Shown here: one piece after another, positions 1-5,252 of the stretch | Numbering within the stretch: position 1 is the stretch's first letter | How the letters are laid out: every line of letters begins with the position of its first letter | Assembly (NCBI GenBank): GCA_002369175.1 | Contig: DFES01000106.1 | Location: forward strand, 1 to 9,159 | Source of the DNA: Selenomonadaceae bacterium UBA3796 | GTDB lineage: Bacteria; Bacillota; Negativicutes; Selenomonadales; Selenomonadaceae | Length of the DNA stretch: 9,159 bases | Reading direction: 5' to 3' | Notes under the pieces: model-generated | What the model was told of the DNA's origin: nothing | Databases searched by the model: none | What the model saw: only the letters and a program-made list of their open reading frames with translations | Program-made: the position numbers and the translations under genes

Positions 1-1010
1 ATCCGTTCTCTTCCTATGAATTCCAAAAGCTGTCTTCTCCTGTGCTCATCCAGCTCGCTCATGACATCGTCCAGCAGAAGAACGGGATATTCCCCCGTTT
101 CCGAACGGAGAAATTCCAGCTCAGCCAGTTTCAAGGCAAGAACACCCGTGCGCTGTTGTCCCTGGGAGCCAAAGGAACGAAGATTGACCCCGTTTACTTC
201 CAGAATGAGGTCATCGTGGTGAGGACCGATTCCCGTAGACCCGCGTGCAATATCCATTTCCCTGGAATCCCTCAGCTTTTCATTATACCACACTCCCAGG
301 CTCTCTGTCATATCCTCCTTTTCCATTCCACGGATTTCATAGTGAACGGAAAGGTTTTCCTGGTGACCGGAGATCCTTCGCTGCATGAGATTTGCCAGCA
401 TATTGAGCTTCTTCACCGACTCCTGTCTCTTCGCAGAGATCTTGGCTGCGCTTTCGGAAAGCTGGCAATCCCATGCTTCCAGAAGCTCCGCTTTCGCTTT
501 TCGCTCTCGGATGCGCTTCAGGAGCGTATTGCGTTGGACGAGAATGCGGTTGTACTGCAGGAGTTCTCGATAGTAGGAAGGGCTGGCCTGTGAAATCTCC
601 CCATCCAGAAAATGACGTCTGCCCGAAGGGGCGCCTTTGATGAGAAACAGATCTTCGGGAGAGAAGAGAACGGTATTGAGCAACCCCACCAAATCCTTCG
701 GGCGAATGGGATGTCCATTATGAAGAATGCTGCGGCGCTTTTCTCTGCTGAATCGAAATTCGAGCGCATTGGGAATCCCCCTGCGCTCGAATCCAATGTT
801 GACACTGCCCTCCGGCTTCTCCCAAAGAATGAGCTCCCCATCGGAACGGGTGCGGTGAGAATGGCCAAGAGAAGCATAGTATATGGCTTCTATGAGATTT
901 GTTTTCCCCTGGGCATTGCTTCCGAGAAAAATATGGATGCCGGGCATAACGGAAAGTTCCAGGGAAGTATAGTTCCGATAATTTTTCAAGGACAAAGAGC
1001 GAACAAACAT
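1..1010 (-). CDS. recF: RecF, DNA repair and replication-restart ATPase (C-terminus missing)
   Basis: RecF is an SMC-like ABC ATPase that binds gapped DNA and helps RecO/RecR load RecA at stalled or damaged replication forks in the cytoplasm. The reading frame is open from the ATG at 1010 to the window edge, giving 336 residues with no stop. The family is usually about 360-370 residues, so only the last 30 or so should be missing. Visible motifs are a Walker A, GSNAQGKT (residues 30-37); the conserved GPHHDDL (262-268); the ABC signature GSQGQQR (281-287); and a Walker B, VLLLDD, followed by SELD (310-321). A GGAAGGA ribosome-binding site lies inside the end of yaaA (1022-1028, 11 bases before the start). 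Only 4 bp separate it from the yaaA stop, so the two are probably co-transcribed and translationally linked. Nothing looks broken; the truncation is simply the window boundary. Confidence 0.97.
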   Translation of the reverse strand, partial: MFVRSLSLKNYRNYTSLELSVMPGIHIFLGSNAQGKTNLIEAIYYASLGHSHRTRSDGELILWEKPEGSVNIGFERRGIPNALEFRFSREKRRSILHNGHPIRPKDLVGLLNTVLFSPEDLFLIKGAPSGRRHFLDGEISQASPSYYRELLQYNRILVQRNTLLKRIRERKAKAELLEAWDCQLSESAAKISAKRQESVKKLNMLANLMQRRISGHQENLSVHYEIRGMEKEDMTESLGVWYNEKLRDSREMDIARGSTGIGPHHDDLILEVNGVNLRSFGSQGQQRTGVLALKLAELEFLRSETGEYPVLLLDDVMSELDEHRRRQLLEFIGRER

Positions 1011-1014
1011 TTGA

Positions 1015-1236
1015 CTATAGATCCTTCCGGGTGACTTTCCAAATGCCCACGCCTTCCACTTCTATGATATCTCCCGGATGCAGTTTCCGCCTTCTGGCCG
1101 TTTCCGTCTCTCCGTTTTTCCGGATGCTCTGTTCCGATAGGAGAAACTTGATTTCTCCGCCGGTGGATATGGCTCCTGCCAGTTTCAGGAACTGATCCAG
1201 TTGGATCTCATCGGTTGTTATAGAAATTTCCTTCAT
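1015..1236 (-). CDS. yaaA: S4-domain RNA-binding protein YaaA family
   Basis: This small protein of 73 residues consists almost entirely of an S4-like RNA-binding fold. The recognisable core is LDQFLKLAGAISTGGEIKF (residues 13-31), then a basic stretch RKNGETETARRRK (39-51) and the closing PGDIIEVEG (54-62). Family members occupy exactly this slot between dnaN and recF in Firmicutes. Their role is thought to lie in ribosome assembly rather than DNA replication, but the sequence here shows only RNA-binding potential. I chose the ATG at 1236 because AGGAGG lies upstream at 1249-1254 and the family starts with MKEI/MKxI-like residues. The frame stays open upstream into dnaN, but a longer start would add an unrelated tail overlapping the clamp gene. 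It lies 25 bp after dnaN and 4 bp before recF, consistent with one operon. Confidence 0.93.
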   Translation of the reverse strand: MKEISITTDEIQLDQFLKLAGAISTGGEIKFLLSEQSIRKNGETETARRRKLHPGDIIEVEGVGIWKVTRKDL

Positions 1237-1261
1237 AGAAAAACAACGCCTCCTGACAACA

Positions 1262-2374
1262 TCAATGTGCCGTTCTGACGGGAGTTGCAACGTAGAGGAA
1301 GGTATCGTCTCCCGTTTCCCTGACACTCATGGGATTTAAGGATTGGTTCAGATAAAAGAAACAGGTTTCTGCATCAATGATTTTGAGGATATCTGTGATG
1401 TACTTGGAATTGAAGGCAATGTTGACCTCCGGTCCCTCTACTGTGGCAGATACCGTTTCCTCCGCATTCCCGATATCCGGATTGTTGGAGGAGATATGGA
1501 TCTGCCCTTCTGTGAACAAAAACCTTATGACATTATACTCATTGGAACGTGAAATCAGGGATACGCGATCTACGGCGGCACTCAGTTCCTGTGTGTTGAT
1601 TTCCACCTTGGTGGCGAAATCCCTGGGAATGACTCTGTTGTAGTCAGGGAAGGAACCTTCGATAAGGCGGGAGGTCATGTAGATATTGTCAAAGGAAAAG
1701 CTGATTTTGTTATGCGAACATGTGATGTGAACATCTGTTGGTATCTCGGAGGTCATAATGTGTTGAAGTTCATTCAGTGCTTTGGAAGGAATGATGATTT
1801 TTATGTTTCCAATGGAGCTGCCAAAGGTTGTGTTTTTGACGGCGAGACGGTGCATGTTCGTTGCCGCCATTGTGACAATGGTATCATTGACTTCCATGTA
1901 ACAGCCTGTGAATATGGGACGGGATTCGTCGGTTGCACAGGCAAAAGTGGTTTTCCGTATGAGATTCCTGAGAATATCGTCTTTGATGGTGAAGGTCAGA
2001 TTACCTTCAAAGTAGGGTATTACGGGGAATTCGCTGGCATTCATGCTCAGGAGCGTGAAATTTGCCTGATCGGATTGTATGTGTACAATGTTTGCTTCGT
2101 GATTGAGGGTAACATTTACGAATTCACCGGGGAGTTTGCGTACAACTTCCTGTAGGTAGCGTCCGGAGAGGACGATCTGGCCTTGGGATTCGATCTCTGC
2201 TTGAATTTTGACAATGAGTCCCAGTTCGTAATCCGTGGCCTGAAGCTCCAGTGTGTTGTTTTCGGTTTTGAGGTAGATGCCGGAGAGGATGGGCATCTGT
2301 TGTTTGCTGGAGATGGCCTTGGAGACGATTTGCAGGGCATTTGCAAGGTCTTTTCTTGAGCATGAAAATTGCAT
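1262..2374 (-). CDS. dnaN: DNA polymerase III beta subunit (sliding clamp)
   Basis: DnaN forms the ring-shaped dimer that encircles DNA and tethers DNA polymerase III and other partners during replication. The protein is 370 residues, the normal family length, and divides into three clamp domains of about 120 residues each. Recognisable stretches are the N-terminal PILSGIYLKTENNTLELQATDYEL (28-51), RPIFTGCYMEV (152-162), TNMHRLAV of the partner-binding pocket (172-179), EGSFPDYNRVIP (239-250) and the C-terminal YVATPVRT (361-368). The C-terminus is slightly unusual: many clamps end in MPMR or LPVR, whereas this one has TPVRTAH. The ATG at 2374 is preceded by an AAGGA ribosome-binding site (2380-2384). 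It follows dnaA across a 279-bp spacer that holds origin elements. I do not see a convincing separate promoter on the minus strand in that spacer, so readthrough from dnaA is likely. Confidence 0.98.
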   Translation of the reverse strand: MQFSCSRKDLANALQIVSKAISSKQQMPILSGIYLKTENNTLELQATDYELGLIVKIQAEIESQGQIVLSGRYLQEVVRKLPGEFVNVTLNHEANIVHIQSDQANFTLLSMNASEFPVIPYFEGNLTFTIKDDILRNLIRKTTFACATDESRPIFTGCYMEVNDTIVTMAATNMHRLAVKNTTFGSSIGNIKIIIPSKALNELQHIMTSEIPTDVHITCSHNKISFSFDNIYMTSRLIEGSFPDYNRVIPRDFATKVEINTQELSAAVDRVSLISRSNEYNVIRFLFTEGQIHISSNNPDIGNAEETVSATVEGPEVNIAFNSKYITDILKIIDAETCFFYLNQSLNPMSVRETGDDTFLYVATPVRTAH

Positions 2375-2413
2375 GATGTTCCTTCTTTCTGTTTTTGGCA
2401 GTTGGGGTGGGGT

Positions 2414-2449
2414 AAGTTTTTTATGATATCTTAAATATAAAAGAAAATA
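2414..2449. other. AT-rich stretch, candidate duplex-unwinding element
   Basis: About 36 bases made almost only of A and T (including TTTTTTATGATATC and TTAAATATAAAAGAAAAT) lie next to the DnaA-trio triplets, on the side away from the DnaA boxes. That is the place expected for the first strand opening in origins of this type. No experimental or thermodynamic evidence is available here. Confidence 0.65.
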
Positions 2450-2486
2450 GTCGTTGTAGTAGTAGGGGCTGTGGAAATGTAGATAA
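2448..2486 (+). promoter_or_regulatory. DnaA-trio / basal unwinding element
   Basis: Six consecutive triplets in one phase run from 2448 to 2465: TAG, TCG, TTG, TAG, TAG, TAG. Read 3' to 5' the perfect ones are GAT, the known DnaA-trio that guides a DnaA filament on single-stranded DNA. They are followed by a G/C patch (GGGGC). Then come two abutting DnaA-box-like nonamers on the minus strand, TGTGGAAAT (2470-2478, weak, two mismatches) and TGTAGATAA (2478-2486, one mismatch to TTATNCACA in reverse). Box, G/C patch, trios and then AT-rich DNA is the order and polarity of the basal unwinding element described in B. subtilis. Confidence 0.7.
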
Positions 2487-2521
2487 GTGGTCGGAGGCGT
2501 TTATGACATTGGTGGAGAGAG

Positions 2522-2646
2522 AGTGGATAACATGTTGGTAACAAGAGGGGAGGTTATCCACATTATCCACTGTGATAGCCTCCCCTCCTCCTTATGCACA
2601 TTTTATCTACAGTAAATCGGATCTGTTGTACACATGTTTATCCACG
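2522..2646. promoter_or_regulatory. DnaA-box cluster in the dnaA-dnaN spacer
   Basis: Compared with TTATNCACA, this stretch holds the following boxes. 2522-2530 is in minus orientation with one mismatch. 2554-2562 is TTATCCACA, perfect. 2563-2571 is TTATCCACT, one mismatch, directly abutting the previous box. 2592-2600 is TTATGCACA, perfect. 2603-2611 is TTATCTACA, one mismatch. 2626-2634 is TTGTACACA, one mismatch. 2638-2646 is TTATCCACG, one mismatch. Seven boxes in 125 bases, mostly in the same orientation, is far above chance and marks a DnaA-binding region of oriC. Confidence 0.88.
2545..2587. repeat. GC-rich inverted repeat enclosing the tandem DnaA boxes
   Basis: The arms GAGGGGAGGTTATC (2545-2558) and GATAGCCTCCCCTC (2574-2587) are complementary at 13 of 14 positions, the exception being T2554 opposite G2578. 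The 15-base loop and the inner arm carry the two abutting DnaA boxes at 2554-2571. On the minus strand it could form a hairpin just after dnaA, but no good T run follows in that direction, so a terminator role is doubtful. The symmetry is seen directly; its function is unknown. Confidence 0.75.
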
Positions 2647-2653
2647 ATGATGA

Positions 2654-4096
2654 TTACATTCGCTGGATTCTTTCCATGAGTTCCTGTATGGTTTTGCCCA
2701 GCTGCTGGTTGGTTTCTTTTTCCGTGTTGATTTTTTCATAGGCATGGAGGACGGTTGTATGATCACGGCCTCCGAAGAAGTTGCCGATTTGAGGAAGGGA
2801 GGTGTCTGTGAGCTCACGGCAAAGGTACATGGCAATCTGTCTGGGAAAAGCAATCTCCCGTGTGCGTTTTTTGGAGTGAAGTTCCTCCACTTTCACATGG
2901 AAGTGGTCAGCAATGATTTCCTGGATGATGTCGAGGGTGATTTTTTTGTGCTTGGTGTCCGAGAAGATGTTCTTCAGGGCTTCGGAGACGACTTCCGTTG
3001 TGACCGGCTGCTGCGTCAGCGAAGCATAGGCAACAACCCGGGTCAAGGCGCCTTCCAGTTCACGGATGTTGCTGTCAATGCGGCTGGCGATATAGACCAT
3101 TACATCATTCGGCACATTGAGGTGATCGATGATTGCTTTCTTTTTCAGAATGGCAATGCGCGTTTCCAGATCCGGAGGCTGTATATCTGTGATGAGCCCC
3201 CATTCAAAGCGGGAGCGCAGGCGTTCTTCCAATTCCTTTACTTCACGGGGAGGTCGGTCAGAGGACAAAATGATTTGCTTGTCCGAGTCCCGCAGGGTGT
3301 TGAAGGTGTGGAAAAATTCCTCCTGTGTTCCCGTCTTTCCGGAGAGGAACTGGATATCATCCACAAGGAGTACATCTACTGTGCGGTACTTTTGACGAAA
3401 CATTTCCGGATCGTTGTCCCGTATGGAGTTGATGAGCTCATTGGTGAATTTCTCGCTGGAAACGTAGAGAACGCGCTTGTTGGGGTTGTTCTTGAGAATC
3501 TGATGGCCGATGGCGTGCATGAGATGTGTCTTGCCTAGTCCCACGCCGCCGTACATGAAGAAGGGATTGTAAGCTTTTCCGGGAGATGCCGCCACGGCAA
3601 GGGCTGCTGCATGGGCGAGCTGGTTGGACTTGCCTGTAACAAAGGTATCAAAGGTGTACTTTGGATTTAAGGTGGAGGTGTCTCCGGGGGCAATCTGCTC
3701 GGGAACATCATGGAACTGATGCAGATTGCTGGTCTCTATGGATGGGGTCTCGTCGTTGATGAGAGAATCCTGAATGGGAGCCCCTTCCTTCACGATATCA
3801 CTTTTGGCAGCTTTTTTGGGGGGCTTTTCGTTGGCGAGGGGGAGATTCAGGTTCTGTATGACGATGCGGAGCCGGTTTCCCGTGGCATCGAGCGTCGCAT
3901 CCTCAAGAATGGGAATGTAACGGTCGTTGATCCATTCCTTGTAGATGTTATTCGGTGTTCCGATGGTCAGGGTCTGATCCGTCAGGGAGATGGGACGAAC
4001 CGGGCGGAGCCATCTGTTGCAGACGCTTTCGGAGAGGGATTCCTGGACTTTTGACAGGATTTGCTCCCAAATGGCGTTCATCTGTATTTCATCCAT
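2654..4096 (-). CDS. dnaA: Chromosomal replication initiator DnaA
   Basis: DnaA binds DnaA boxes at oriC, forms an ATP-dependent filament, opens the duplex and helps load the replicative helicase; it also regulates its own gene. The protein is 480 residues. Domain I spans roughly 1-85 and a variable linker runs to about 140. Domain III is the AAA+ module, with Walker A GGVGLGKT (183-190), Walker B LLVDD (243-247), sensor I LSSD (277-280), the RLRSRFEWGL arginine-finger region (292-301) and sensor II RELEGAL (345-351). Domain IV ends in the DNA-binding signature GRDHTTVLHAYEKI (443-456). The ATG at 4096 is chosen because an AAAGGA ribosome-binding site lies 8 bases upstream (4105-4110). The frame extends further upstream, but that would add 22 residues encoded by leader DNA. 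DnaA boxes in the leader (4163-4194) and over the likely promoter suggest autoregulation. Confidence 0.98.
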   Translation of the reverse strand: MDEIQMNAIWEQILSKVQESLSESVCNRWLRPVRPISLTDQTLTIGTPNNIYKEWINDRYIPILEDATLDATGNRLRIVIQNLNLPLANEKPPKKAAKSDIVKEGAPIQDSLINDETPSIETSNLHQFHDVPEQIAPGDTSTLNPKYTFDTFVTGKSNQLAHAAALAVAASPGKAYNPFFMYGGVGLGKTHLMHAIGHQILKNNPNKRVLYVSSEKFTNELINSIRDNDPEMFRQKYRTVDVLLVDDIQFLSGKTGTQEEFFHTFNTLRDSDKQIILSSDRPPREVKELEERLRSRFEWGLITDIQPPDLETRIAILKKKAIIDHLNVPNDVMVYIASRIDSNIRELEGALTRVVAYASLTQQPVTTEVVSEALKNIFSDTKHKKITLDIIQEIIADHFHVKVEELHSKKRTREIAFPRQIAMYLCRELTDTSLPQIGNFFGGRDHTTVLHAYEKINTEKETNQQLGKTIQELMERIQRM

Positions 4097-4160
4097 AAAA
4101 AAAATCCTTTCTGGTGGGGAAGTATCGTGTCGTTTTCCGCACAGCAAATTTTTTTCGTAC

Positions 4161-4196
4161 ACTTATCCACAAGGTTTTCCACAGATGTGGATAAGT
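4161..4196. promoter_or_regulatory. Inverted pair of perfect DnaA boxes plus a third box in the dnaA leader
   Basis: ACTTATCCACA (4161-4171) and TGTGGATAAGT (4186-4196) form perfect 11-base inverted arms. Each contains a perfect TTATCCACA box, at 4163-4171 on plus and 4186-4194 on minus. Between them TTTTCCACA (4175-4183) is a one-mismatch box. The cluster lies 65-100 bases before the dnaA start and downstream of the likely dnaA promoter, so bound DnaA could both organise the origin and block dnaA transcription. Confidence 0.88.
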
Positions 4197-4308
4197 TACA
4201 GGGGAAGGATCGGGACGGAGAAAAAATGCTGTACCCTTTGAAATATAAGGTGTAGGAACAAGTTCAAGTACCTTTGGAACGAACGGAGGCAATTGAAAAT
4301 GCAAGACT

Positions 4309-4337
4309 ATATTAACAAAATTGGGGGGAGTTATCAA
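4309..4337 (-). promoter_or_regulatory. Probable dnaA promoter
   Basis: On the minus strand, TTGATA (4332-4337) and TAATAT (4309-4314) are separated by 17 bases. This is a 5/6 match at -35 and a 4/6 match at -10 for a sigma-A type promoter. It would give a dnaA leader of about 200 nucleotides that contains the DnaA-box cluster. A DnaA-box-like TTATCAACA (4331-4339) covers the -35. No better minus-strand promoter was found in the spacer, but the -10 match is modest. Confidence 0.5.
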
Positions 4338-4353
4338 CAGTTTTTGTGTATAT
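4331..4353. promoter_or_regulatory. Two DnaA-box-like sites between the divergent promoters
   Basis: TTATCAACA (4331-4339, plus) and TGTGTATAT (4345-4353, minus) each differ from TTATNCACA at one position. They point toward each other. The first overlaps the -35 of the probable dnaA promoter and the second lies 7 bases before the rpmH -35. Single-mismatch sites are weaker evidence than the perfect boxes, so their role is inferred from placement. Confidence 0.5.
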
Positions 4354-4360
4354 TTCTTGC

Positions 4361-4389
4361 TTGACACCCTTGTACAGCTAGTCTATAAT
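4361..4389 (+). promoter_or_regulatory. Consensus promoter of the rpmH operon
   Basis: TTGACA (4361-4366) and TATAAT (4384-4389) match the housekeeping consensus at all twelve positions and are separated by the optimal 17 bases. Transcription should start near 4396, leaving a leader of about 65 nucleotides before rpmH. This predicts very strong constitutive expression, fitting for a ribosomal protein gene, and it would drive rnpA, yidD, yidC and jag as well. Confidence 0.92.
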
Positions 4390-4403
4390 CTGAAATAGTC
4401 GGA

Positions 4404-4427
4404 TTTCTAAGAGTCTGCTCTTGGAAG
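4404..4427 (+). other. Hairpin in the rpmH leader
   Basis: TTTCTAAGAG (4404-4413) can pair with CTCTTGGAAG (4418-4427) around a TCTG loop, giving ten pairs of which two are G-U. No T run follows, so it is not a terminator. It sits near the 5' end of the predicted transcript, where it could stabilise the message or affect translation. The pairing is visible; the function is a guess. Confidence 0.45.
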
Positions 4428-4460
4428 GTTACCTCAAAGTGTTAAGGAGGTGTTGAGGAA

Positions 4461-4595
4461 GTGAAGCGGACTTATCAGCCAAACAATCATTGGCGCAAGA
4501 AAACTCACGGATTCCGCGAGCGCATGAAGACGAAGGGTGGCCGTCTCGTCATCAAGAGAAGGCGGCAGCGTGGAAGAAAGAAGCTTACAGCGTAA
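4461..4595 (+). CDS. rpmH: 50S ribosomal protein L34
   Basis: L34 is a very basic small protein of the large ribosomal subunit that packs against 23S rRNA. The 44-residue product starts MKRTYQPNNHWRKKTHGF and ends RRRQRGRKKLTA, the normal length and pattern of the family. Its start codon is GTG (4461), preceded by AAGGAGG (4444-4450) at a slightly long spacing of 10 bases. A GAGGAA directly before the GTG is too close to be the ribosome-binding site. It is the first gene of the rightward operon, downstream of a perfect-consensus promoter, and is followed by a hairpin with a T run before rnpA. This pairing with rnpA next to dnaA is conserved across most bacteria. Confidence 0.97.
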   Translation: MKRTYQPNNHWRKKTHGFRERMKTKGGRLVIKRRRQRGRKKLTA

Positions 4596-4605
4596 TTTGC
4601 ACAAC

Positions 4606-4627
4606 AGGTCACTGAGGTGGCCTTTTT
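4606..4627 (+). terminator. Terminator-like attenuator between rpmH and rnpA
   Basis: AGGTCAC (4606-4612) pairs with GTGGCCT (4617-4623) around TGAG, with one G-U pair, and runs directly into five T residues (4623-4627). It starts 10 bases after the rpmH stop. The stem is short, so termination is probably partial. That would let most transcripts end after L34 while some continue into rnpA, yidD, yidC and jag. Confidence 0.65.
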
Positions 4628-4676
4628 CCATTTCATGGAGATTCACGGAGATTCCTTGCGACTGGAGGAGTGAAGT

Positions 4677-5021
4677 ATGTTCAAATTGCCAAAGCGCAAA
4701 ATCCTCCGCCAAAAGAAGGATTTCCAAAGGGTTTATCGGTGTGGTCGTTCCTACGCGAATCGTTATCTCGTGCTCTATGTGTTTCCTTCTGAGGAATTGG
4801 AGGGAAAGGTTGGCTTCGCGGCAGGGAAAAAGCTCGGAAATGCGGTGATCCGCAACCGGGTGAAGAGGCTTCTCAGGGAGAGTTACCGCATGAACCAGGA
4901 GAAGGTGAAGCCCGATATTGCCTTGCTGTTGGTGGGGCGTCACGCTCTGGTGGGCGAGAAGTGCTCCACAGCACAGGAGGCTTTTCTCTCCCTTGGCAGA
5001 AAGGCGGGAATATTCCATTGA
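4677..5021 (+). CDS. rnpA: Ribonuclease P protein component
   Basis: RnpA is the protein subunit of RNase P. It assists the catalytic RNA in removing 5' leaders from precursor tRNAs. The 114-residue protein begins with the typical LPKRKILRQKKDFQRVYRCGRS and carries the conserved RNR motif region RNRVKRLLRE (59-68). It is strongly basic, as expected for an RNA partner. The ATG at 4677 follows GGAGGAG (4664-4670) at 6 bases. It lies 81 bp after rpmH, beyond the attenuator-like hairpin, and its stop overlaps the proposed yidD start. The catalytic RNA gene rnpB is not in this window. Confidence 0.97.
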   Translation: MFKLPKRKILRQKKDFQRVYRCGRSYANRYLVLYVFPSEELEGKVGFAAGKKLGNAVIRNRVKRLLRESYRMNQEKVKPDIALLLVGRHALVGEKCSTAQEAFLSLGRKAGIFH

Positions 5022-5218
5022 TTCTGTTTTTCATCCGATTTTACCGCAGTTTTCTTTCGCCGCTCAAACCGCCCTCCTGCCGCTTTGTTCCTACCTGTTC
5101 TGAGTATGCCATGATTGCTGTTGAAAGATACGGGGCCCTCAAGGGGGGATGGATGGCATTCCGGCGCATTTTGCGTTGTCATCCCTTTCATAAAGGAGGT
5201 TATGATCCCGTTCCATAG
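5018..5218 (+). CDS. yidD: Membrane protein insertion efficiency factor YidD
   Basis: YidD is a small inner-face membrane-associated protein found between rnpA and yidC in many bacteria, where it improves YidC-dependent insertion of membrane proteins. The 66-residue product shows the family signature: an N-terminal hydrophobic/amphipathic IRFYRSFLSPL (6-16), PPSCRFVPTCSEYA (18-31) with cysteines 21 and 27, and RCHPFHKGGYDPVP (53-66) with cysteine 54. I prefer a TTG start at 5018 because the family begins just before the IRFY segment. This TTG overlaps the rnpA stop by four bases, a layout typical of translational coupling. An in-frame ATG at 4961 would add 19 unrelated residues inside rnpA. 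The start is less certain than the gene itself. Confidence 0.92.
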   Translation: MILFFIRFYRSFLSPLKPPSCRFVPTCSEYAMIAVERYGALKGGWMAFRRILRCHPFHKGGYDPVP

Positions 5219-5252
5219 ATGTTTTTATATTTTTTGAATAGGATGTGATGAA

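Larger units (their letters stand above)
2375..2653. other. oriC: oriC, downstream (unwinding) half between dnaA and dnaN
   Basis: This gene-free spacer has the expected arrangement of a Firmicute origin unwinding region. From left to right it contains an AT-rich stretch (about 2414-2449) that could serve as the duplex-unwinding element. Next come in-phase TAG triplets (2448-2465), a GGGGC patch (2466-2469 plus one) and then many DnaA-box-like nonamers up to 2646. In B. subtilis the unwinding site is likewise between dnaA and dnaN, so the position agrees. The motifs are read directly from the sequence; the origin function is inferred from them and from the gene context. A second DnaA-box cluster upstream of dnaA (4163-4194) would make the origin bipartite. 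Confidence 0.88.
4097..4460. other. oriC: dnaA-rpmH divergent spacer, upstream half of oriC
   Basis: This stretch has no convincing gene; the open frames that cross it have no family resemblance and overlap the regulatory motifs. It holds the dnaA ribosome-binding site (4105-4110), a DnaA-box cluster (4163-4194), and a probable dnaA promoter (4309-4337, minus). It also holds two more DnaA-box-like sites (4331-4353), the rpmH promoter (4361-4389, plus) and a hairpin in the rpmH leader (4404-4427). Between about 4200 and 4300 I see nothing recognisable. Position and content match the incA/incB side of the B. subtilis bipartite origin. Confidence 0.8.

Noticed and set aside
42..593. Open frame of 183 codons on the plus strand inside recF
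   Set aside because: It is antisense to well-conserved RecF motifs, including the Walker B and signature regions; no independent support.
2744..3538. Open frame of 264 codons on the plus strand inside dnaA
   Set aside because: It is antisense to the DnaA AAA+ and DNA-binding domains, with no family resemblance and no sensible neighbours on that strand.
2375..4460. Searched for parS-like partition sites near the origin
   Set aside because: No sequence resembling TGTTTCACGTGAAACA was seen in the spacers.
5007..5016. Ten-base palindrome GGAATATTCC just before the yidD start
   Set aside because: It is short, lies in the coding end of rnpA, and is explained by the codons there; no evidence of an operator.
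5193..5237. Perfect-looking AAAGGAGG before an ATG giving an 11-residue frame at the end of yidD
   Set aside because: The purine run encodes the conserved Lys-Gly-Gly of HPFHKGGYDPVP, and the spacing to the ATG is too short for a ribosome-binding site.
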